From contig JASHSN010000405.1 in the NCBI GenBank assembly GCA_030038695.1, forward strand, positions 1-10,747: 10,747 nucleotides of DNA. Reading direction: 5' to 3'. Positions 6,562 to 10,747 of this stretch are shown here, in pieces. The notes below the pieces were generated by a model. That model did not search any database. It was not told where the DNA came from and saw nothing but the letters and a program-made list of their open reading frames with translations. Each line of letters begins with the position of its first letter. The first letter of the stretch is position 1. Both the position numbers and the translations under genes were made by a program. This stretch comes from Nitrososphaeraceae archaeon (GTDB lineage: Archaea; Thermoproteota; Nitrososphaeria; Nitrososphaerales; Nitrososphaeraceae).

Positions 6562-7206
6562 CTACGTTTTCAATTTGGACTTCAGGTAATCGAGAGGAAG
6601 ATTTGTTATCCCTTGGTTCATAAGAATTTTAATATCTTCGGTGGTGTCAAGATCTAGCATAATCCTCATTGATAAAAAAACTTTGATAGGAATTCCTATT
6701 TTTGTAGCTGCTCGGATATGTGCATTAAAGCTATCTTCGTCATAATATGTCTTCAACAGCCGTGATGGTTTACGTAGAAGAGCGTTTGATCCATCATACC
6801 GTACGGAAGGACATACAACCAGGCATCTATCTGGCAATTCTGCCCCCTTGCAAATCATATTAACATCTCCAGCCACTAGGAGTGGGAGATCCTGTGGAAT
6901 TACTAAAGTAGCCTCTGCTCCTTTTTTGAAACTATAATCATCCGCTCGCGCAATAGCCGCATTCACTCCGTCATCTCTACTCTCTCTTAAAACTATTGCT
7001 CCGTTCCTTCTCGCGATCTCCATTGCCAGCTCATCACTTGAAACTATGACAATATCCGATATTGCAGAGGACTCTGTAAGAACTCTTAAGGTATTTCTAA
7101 GTAACAACTCGGACAACTGTTTTCGTTCAACGACATTTAGCACCGACGACAATCTTGATTTACTACTTTCGAACCTCTTAACCGGTACAACAGCAAATAT
7201 TTTCAT
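6562..7206 (-). CDS. cofC: CofC, 2-phospho-L-lactate (or phosphoenolpyruvate) guanylyltransferase
   Basis: CofC joins GTP to 2-phospho-L-lactate, or phosphoenolpyruvate in some lineages, making the activated side-chain donor used by CofD in coenzyme F420 synthesis. The 214-residue protein has a Rossmann-like nucleotidyltransferase fold. Visible family motifs are VVPVKRFESSKSRLS (6-20), the nucleotide loop; DDGVNAAIARA (78-88); IPQDLPLL (103-110) with the metal-binding aspartate; YDGSNALLRKP (137-147); DSFNAH (158-163); and LDLDTTED (184-191). Length is typical and all motifs are intact. It starts with ATG two bases after the cofD stop, so the two genes form an operon and the message needs re-initiation. 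Which substrate is used cannot be settled by eye. Confidence 0.94.
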   Translation of the reverse strand: MKIFAVVPVKRFESSKSRLSSVLNVVERKQLSELLLRNTLRVLTESSAISDIVIVSSDELAMEIARRNGAIVLRESRDDGVNAAIARADDYSFKKGAEATLVIPQDLPLLVAGDVNMICKGAELPDRCLVVCPSVRYDGSNALLRKPSRLLKTYYDEDSFNAHIRAATKIGIPIKVFLSMRIMLDLDTTEDIKILMNQGITNLPLDYLKSKLKT

Positions 7207-7208
7207 AG

Positions 7209-8123
7209 TTAGGTTTGTCTGAGAAGATATGACGCCAGTCTGTTTTCGTCATCAGATGATTTCATCAGAATATCGGTTTCGTAGACCTTCACACCAATTC
7301 CTTCTATCATTCCATATGAATCTCTGTCATCCTTAGAAATAACAAATTTGGTTAGGAAATCAGAGTAATTTTGTGCTATCCCAAATGGAGTAGCAGGTAA
7401 TTTCATCGCTTCCATGTACTTTACGGCAGGTCCGCTTACAGCCCTATTCCCGATTAGAGGTGAGACTCCAACAACTTTTTTTCTCTCGTCAACAAGTACT
7501 TCCTTGAGACCTTTGATGGCTAGAATTGCACCTATACTTGAGACAGGGTTGGCGGGCGGCACGACGATTAACTTGGACTTTCTTATAGCCAGGATCACTT
7601 CTGGATTAATTCTCGCGTGCTCTGTACCTTTATACCTAATATTAAAAACTGTTGGTTCAGCCCTATGTTTTACCCAGAATTCCTGAATGTGCATTTCACC
7701 TCTGTCAGTCAAGATTCTTGTCTCTATGGGATCATCAGTTGCAGGAATAACTCCTGCGGAGACGGAATACCTTTTTCTAAACCACTCCGTAATATACGAC
7801 AGGCGATTTCCATTCTTCAGCATGATTGTCCGTACCAGATGTGTAGCCAAGTCCCTGTCTCCTATCTTGAACCAAGTTTGCTCGCCAAGCATCTCCATTT
7901 GATGGAGACACTGAAATGAATCATTTCTTATTCCCCAACCTTGTATAGGATCAAGTATACCTGCTAATCCATAAATCACCGTGTCGATGTCTGGGCAAAT
8001 GTAAAGGCCGTAAAGCCAAATATTGTCGGCAACATTTGAGATTACTTTCAAATCGCAGTGCTGAGAGGCGAGTCCACGAATTAATTTGATGGAGCCTGTC
8101 CCCCCAGCTAGAACGGTTATCAT
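7209..8123 (-). CDS. cofD: CofD, 2-phospho-L-lactate transferase (F420 biosynthesis)
   Basis: CofD transfers the phospholactyl (or phosphoenolpyruvyl) group from the GDP-linked donor to FO, giving F420-0 or dehydro-F420-0. The 304-residue protein carries the expected motifs in order: LAGGTGSIKLIRGL (5-18) for the nucleotide, NVADN (30-34), PDIDTVIYGLAG (44-55), GWGI (62-65), GDRDLATH (88-95), PATDDPIETR (127-136), VVPPANPVSSIGAILA (187-202) and VSPLIGNRAVSGPA (220-233). All are intact and the length is normal. ATG at 8123 follows a TATA-like box by about 30 bases. It is first in an operon with cofC. No fbiC/cofG/cofH or cofE genes are in the window, so the rest of the pathway must lie elsewhere. 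F420 serves hydride-transfer oxidoreductases in the cytoplasm. Confidence 0.96.
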   Translation of the reverse strand: MITVLAGGTGSIKLIRGLASQHCDLKVISNVADNIWLYGLYICPDIDTVIYGLAGILDPIQGWGIRNDSFQCLHQMEMLGEQTWFKIGDRDLATHLVRTIMLKNGNRLSYITEWFRKRYSVSAGVIPATDDPIETRILTDRGEMHIQEFWVKHRAEPTVFNIRYKGTEHARINPEVILAIRKSKLIVVPPANPVSSIGAILAIKGLKEVLVDERKKVVGVSPLIGNRAVSGPAVKYMEAMKLPATPFGIAQNYSDFLTKFVISKDDRDSYGMIEGIGVKVYETDILMKSSDDENRLASYLLRQT

Positions 8124-8148
8124 AGCCGACGTCCTTCAGTACACAACG

Positions 8149-8158
8149 TAAAATTTTT
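8149..8158 (-). promoter_or_regulatory. Candidate TATA box of cofD-cofC
   Basis: AAAATTTTA (minus strand) is centred about 30 bases before the cofD ATG. It lies in the 118-base divergent gap shared with the surface-protein gene, whose own TATA box is about 60 bases away. Confidence 0.5.
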
Positions 8159-8212
8159 CAATACGGACATCCGAGATACTACTGCCACCATAGCGTAGTA
8201 ATCAATAAAGAA

Positions 8213-8218
8213 TATAAA
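8213..8218 (+). promoter_or_regulatory. TATA box of the surface-protein gene
   Basis: TATAAA is centred 26-27 bases before the GTG at 8242, which fits a leaderless GTG-initiated message. A nearer ATG at 8228 opens only a five-codon frame and can be discounted. Confidence 0.65.
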
Positions 8219-8241
8219 CAGGACGTCATGAGAGTTCTTGT

Positions 8242-9378
8242 GTGAATATTAGTGCAGTTCTGCTGGTCTGCATTATCTCAGCAATTATAGTTGCAGGTGT
8301 TACGAGTCATGCTTACGCTGTACAATTTACTGTATTTCTTTCTCCAAAGACAAGCACTGCTTCTGTTGATCTAACAGGAGTAAGGTTCCTTACCCTGAGC
8401 TACCCGGCAGGAGGCGCGTTATCCAACCAGTTTAATGGTAAATCACAGCACGTTAGATTTACAATGAGCGCACCAGATAATGTCATATCAACGATCAATC
8501 AAGATATAGCAAGTGAGAAACAGAGTCCTGTGCGCATTACCAATGCAACTCTCGAATATAATGGTGATATGCTAGGACAAGCGGACTCACTTTTAGTCTC
8601 GTACAAATTGGACCTTAAGGCATTTATCTCCAATTATGTTCTACAATCATCATCAAATAACTCAGTCATTGATTTGAATTGGAGAAGTGTTATCGTCAAT
8701 CAACCACTAGTAGTTGATACACCGAACTACGGGAAAGTAAATATTAACGCTCCTATCGGATTATTCCAGGTTACACATCCAGCTTTGGCTCAGCAACTTT
8801 TGAACTCGCCAGCTGCTGATATTATGCAGGATCCTATACTTAACTTCCAAACTATCGGAGCTCCTATGGATAATTGGCACTTTCTTTTCGACCCTACAGG
8901 AAGCATTGCAGGTGCCTCTGGTCTGTTTAGCCAACAACCAGGGTCTAGGGCTGTTTCAGTATATGCACTCGGAGAGAGTAGTCTTAGGGAAGGGACTTAT
9001 ACCGAACAAGTTAGGGATGCATCCGCAACCGTAAATGGTGAAACAGTTGGCGTTCATGCTTCGACTCCTCCACCTAGTGCTCAGATTCAGATTGCTGGAT
9101 TCTCCAAGACACAAAAATCTGCAAACGGTGGTGATATTGCCTATGTGTCTGCACAAGCACCTGCAGGCACAGTTACTGCTACTGGAGGATTCCCAACCCA
9201 GGTGCTCCTAGTCTTTGGTGGCATGATGGGAGGAATTGCCGTCTTTGTGCTGTTCAAGTCAAGATCACCTAAAACTGCCAGGGCCACAAAGACCCACGAG
9301 ACGGACTTGGGAAAGAGTCCACCTGTTGGGGGGGATGCACCAAGATCCGGTCGTGTTGGAGAGGGATCCCCATTTTAG
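8242..9378 (+). CDS. Secreted surface protein with C-terminal membrane anchor, function unknown
   Basis: I do not recognise a named family. The 378-residue protein starts with a clear Sec signal peptide (hydrophobic 4-20, probable cleavage after SHAYA at about 26). A beta-rich, Ser/Asn/Gln-rich ectodomain of about 285 residues follows, with candidate N-glycosylation sequons at N101 (NAT) and N139 (NNS) and no cysteine after the signal peptide. A Pro/Ser/Ala-rich segment (about 274-318) leads to a single membrane helix (about 319-338) and a basic, Gly/Pro-rich cytoplasmic tail of 40 residues. The layout suits a pseudoperiplasmic protein anchored under the S-layer. Leaderless GTG start supported by the TATA box. 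The tail crosses a run of seven G (9328-9334), where a sequencing or replication slip would change the C-terminus. It could be a binding or adhesion protein, but nothing in the sequence says which. Confidence 0.8.
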   Translation: MNISAVLLVCIISAIIVAGVTSHAYAVQFTVFLSPKTSTASVDLTGVRFLTLSYPAGGALSNQFNGKSQHVRFTMSAPDNVISTINQDIASEKQSPVRITNATLEYNGDMLGQADSLLVSYKLDLKAFISNYVLQSSSNNSVIDLNWRSVIVNQPLVVDTPNYGKVNINAPIGLFQVTHPALAQQLLNSPAADIMQDPILNFQTIGAPMDNWHFLFDPTGSIAGASGLFSQQPGSRAVSVYALGESSLREGTYTEQVRDASATVNGETVGVHASTPPPSAQIQIAGFSKTQKSANGGDIAYVSAQAPAGTVTATGGFPTQVLLVFGGMMGGIAVFVLFKSRSPKTARATKTHETDLGKSPPVGGDAPRSGRVGEGSPF

Positions 9379-9526
9379 GGCAACGCGCGCTTCGTGTCAG
9401 CATATTTCATACAATAAGGCATGTCTATCTCAACGAGTATCAGACAGTTCTTAAACCTTGTTTTAGACTACCATCAGTTGACTCAACCATTAAGTAGACC
9501 TCTCAGGTCATACACAATTCCTAGGT

Positions 9527-9809
9527 GTGTGCTAGTAGTAACCCTCCTTCTGTTTTATGCGGGATTCCGCTGAGCGGCCAACCCGAGCAGATGCAGGATC
9601 CTTATGCTCTGTTTGGCCTTGCTCCGCTCGGGTCGGCGTTTTCATTCCAGGTCCATGAGCCTCAGGTTATTCACCATCATCAGTGCACCCATAGCTGGAT
9701 ATCTTTTCTGTCCCGTTGCCAGCTGTCTCCAGCTAATTATCGCTAATTCGAGTCGCCTGCAATGAGGGAGGAGTTTCCTCTCTTTCGAGTAACCCGCTCG
9801 CTAGCTCAC
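9527..9809 (-). ncRNA. rnpB: RNase P RNA (archaeal type)
   Basis: The minus strand contains all universal RNase P RNA elements in order. CR I: GAGGAAACTCCTCC (about 9767-9780). A GNRA-capped hairpin GCTG-GAGA-CAGC (9722-9733). CR II: ACAGAAA (9705-9711). CR IV: GGAGCAAGGCCAAACAG (9609-9625), identical to the bacterial core apart from one base. CR V: ACAGAAGGAGGGTT (9540-9553). P4 forms exactly, with AAC, the universal bulged U, then CCTCC pairing with GGAGG plus GTT. P6 pairs GGCCAA (9613-9618) with TTGGCC (9576-9581). P1 pairs GTGAGCTAG (9801-9809) with CTAGCACAC (9527-9535) with one mismatch, closing the molecule at about 283 nt. It is the catalytic RNA that trims tRNA 5' leaders. Exact ends may differ by a few bases. 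Confidence 0.96.
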
Positions 9810-9830
9810 TTCTCTGCGTATGAGTTTCGG

Positions 9831-9838
9831 TTATATTA
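9831..9838 (-). promoter_or_regulatory. TATA box of RNase P RNA, overlapping the tsr3 stop codon
   Basis: TAATATAA on the minus strand is centred 26 bases before the first P1 base at 9809. The TAA stop of tsr3 (9836-9838) is its first three bases. This places the RNase P transcription start within a few bases of P1 and gives the RNA its own promoter. Confidence 0.65.
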
Positions 9839-10360
9839 ATTGAGTGTTTGCGAGGTAGTCAGATGAGGAAAGTACTGCTTCTCAATTTCAACTATTTCCG
9901 TCGCGTTCATTGCATTACTATAATCGTTTAAGATCTCTGAGTTTAACTCAATGAAGGTATGTCCCCATTTAAATTTGTCCAATATCTTACCTGATTGATT
10001 TCTCCATCCCAATATGAACAGGGAAGCAGCTAATGCTTCTGCAGTAGATAACTTTGATAATTTACAGTAATTATTAGGGTTTCCGGCGAGTAAAGCCGGC
10101 AAGCGTCGGTAGATTCCATTCTTTAACACTTTTCCTTTCAGTAAAGTGGCGATTGCCTTTTCCCAAGAGCAGTCAAGTGCACAAACCGATTTAATGTGAC
10201 TGTTATCTTCGTTTGACAGAACGACTTTGCAAAAAGGATCTAGTAATAATGTATTTACGCTAATAGATCTAACTGATTCAGCTAGACCAAACCTGACTAA
10301 TTTAGCTGCAGTGCATTTGGCAGGATCATCTTGTCTGTACATTAGTACCTGTACTCGCAT
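9836..10360 (-). CDS. tsr3: Tsr3, rRNA aminocarboxypropyltransferase (DUF367)
   Basis: Tsr3 transfers the 3-amino-3-carboxypropyl group of S-adenosylmethionine to a modified pseudouridine in small-subunit rRNA, completing the m1acp3-pseudouridine near the P site (acp3U in some archaea). The 174-residue protein shows the family hallmarks: DPAKCTAAKL (12-21), ALDCSWE (61-67), RRLPALLAGNPNNYCKLSKL (85-104), STAEALAASLFILGW (105-119) and FKWGHTFIELN (130-140). These form the SPOUT-like SAM-binding fold. Length is normal for archaea and all motifs are present. ATG at 10360 is supported by a TATA-like box 26 bases before it, itself part of a repeat. It lies directly before the RNase P RNA on the same strand, so read-through transcription could join these two RNA-maturation genes. 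Confidence 0.95.
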   Translation of the reverse strand: MRVQVLMYRQDDPAKCTAAKLVRFGLAESVRSISVNTLLLDPFCKVVLSNEDNSHIKSVCALDCSWEKAIATLLKGKVLKNGIYRRLPALLAGNPNNYCKLSKLSTAEALAASLFILGWRNQSGKILDKFKWGHTFIELNSEILNDYSNAMNATEIVEIEKQYFPHLTTSQTLN

Positions 10361-10381
10361 TACACATCTTCACTTGTCTCT

Positions 10382-10390
10382 GATTTAAGC
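10382..10390 (-). promoter_or_regulatory. TATA box of tsr3 (first repeat copy)
   Basis: GCTTAAATC on the minus strand is centred 26 bases before the tsr3 ATG at 10360, matching leaderless spacing. The same element recurs in the two further copies of the repeat. Confidence 0.55.
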
Positions 10391-10446
10391 TGTGATTGAT
10401 TTCGTTCACAAAACCGATTTAAGCTGTGACTGATTTAAGGTGTGGC
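10382..10446. repeat. Three short direct repeats upstream of tsr3
   Basis: GATTTAAGCTGTGATTGATTT (10382-10402) recurs at 10416-10436 with a single change (T to C at its 15th base). A third, shorter, diverged copy GATTTAAGGTGTGGC follows at 10432-10446, overlapping the second. Offsets are 34 and 16 bases. On the minus strand each copy contains a CTTAAATC TATA-like core, the first being correctly placed for tsr3. They may be duplicated promoter or operator elements. Confidence 0.7.
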
Positions 10447-10747
10447 TCTATTTTCCTATTCCATCAGATAGCATCTTCGAATCAATGACCGAGTTTACCA
10501 TAAAAAGTTCATTTTGCGAATGAAGTAAACTAGAGAACCAATTCATCTTAGGATCCCAATTCAGAACTTTATTCGTAGTCTTAGGCTGGCTTTAGTAGTA
10601 AGTCAATACGATCTTCTTTTTTCGTAATTGGTCATATATCCATTAAACAATTCCTCATCGGCCGCTATAAATAATACTCGACATTGGCATCATAAGGCGG
10701 ACCGATTCGAAATAAGAATCCACGTCCATCTCGATTACATTTCCTCT
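10447..10747. other. Right-end stretch with no convincing gene
   Basis: This A/T-rich stretch has only short frames. On the minus strand, ATG at 10546 opens 32 codons to a TAG at 10448-10450 (MNWFSSLLHSQNELFMVNSV then 12 more). Frames ending at TAG 10665-10667 and TGA 10655-10657 run in from beyond the window, and another reads VLFIAADEELFNGYMTNYEK across 10620-10680. The pieces sound protein-like but sit in different frames, so they could be the debris of a lost gene or the end of one outside the window. I cannot name it. Confidence 0.3.

Noticed and set aside
9236..9454. 72-codon plus-strand open frame overlapping the end of the surface-protein gene
   Set aside because: It is another frame of the surface-protein coding region, with no start signal or homology.
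9525..9746. 73-codon plus-strand open frame
   Set aside because: It lies across the RNase P RNA gene; its openness comes from the G/C-rich structured RNA, and the encoded peptide has no protein character.
1..10747. CRISPR arrays, insertion-sequence ends or complete toxin-antitoxin pairs
   Set aside because: No regularly spaced repeats longer than the three short copies near 10400, no transposase, and the AbrB-type protein lacks a toxin partner.

Overview
The window reads as chromosomal DNA of an ammonia-oxidising-type thaumarchaeon, closest in flavour to Nitrososphaera or Nitrosocosmicus. Supporting signs are a tRNA with a tiny archaeal intron, an archaeal-type RNase P RNA, A/T-rich TATA boxes 24-30 bases before start codons (leaderless mRNAs, several with GTG or TTG starts), coenzyme F420 genes, an MCT-1-like PUA protein, Tsr3, and a two-subunit class III polyhydroxyalkanoate (PHA) synthase. 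The taxonomic call is inference from gene content, not from a marker-gene search.

Left end (1-1216): a decayed mobile-element zone. A piece of an MCM-like AAA+ helicase with a frameshift is fused, at about 411-420, to a tyrosine integrase that has lost its catalytic C-terminus and carries an in-frame amber codon. The integrase starts 42 bases past the 3' end of an intron-containing tRNA-Arg(UCU), the usual place for such elements to insert.

PHA locus (1458-4403): phaE and phaC overlap by 26 bases and would make the class III synthase. Converging on them are a 101-residue protein combining a phasin-like helix with an AbrB-type DNA-binding domain, and an alpha/beta hydrolase that could be a polymer or thioester hydrolase. 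Together they form a plausible carbon-storage module of synthase, granule or regulatory protein, and hydrolase.

Central housekeeping block (4564-8123, all minus strand): MCT-1-like translation factor, citrate synthase, and the pair cofD-cofC for the F420 side chain. Each of the first two has its own promoter; cofD and cofC are two bases apart and form an operon.

Right part (8242-10747): divergent from cofD is a secreted, C-terminally anchored surface protein of unknown function. After it, on the minus strand, lie the RNase P RNA gene (about 9527-9809, partly hidden under meaningless open frames) and tsr3, the rRNA aminocarboxypropyltransferase gene. The RNase P promoter overlaps the tsr3 stop codon. 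Upstream of tsr3 are three copies of a short repeat, the nearest of which supplies its TATA box. The last 300 bases hold no convincing gene.
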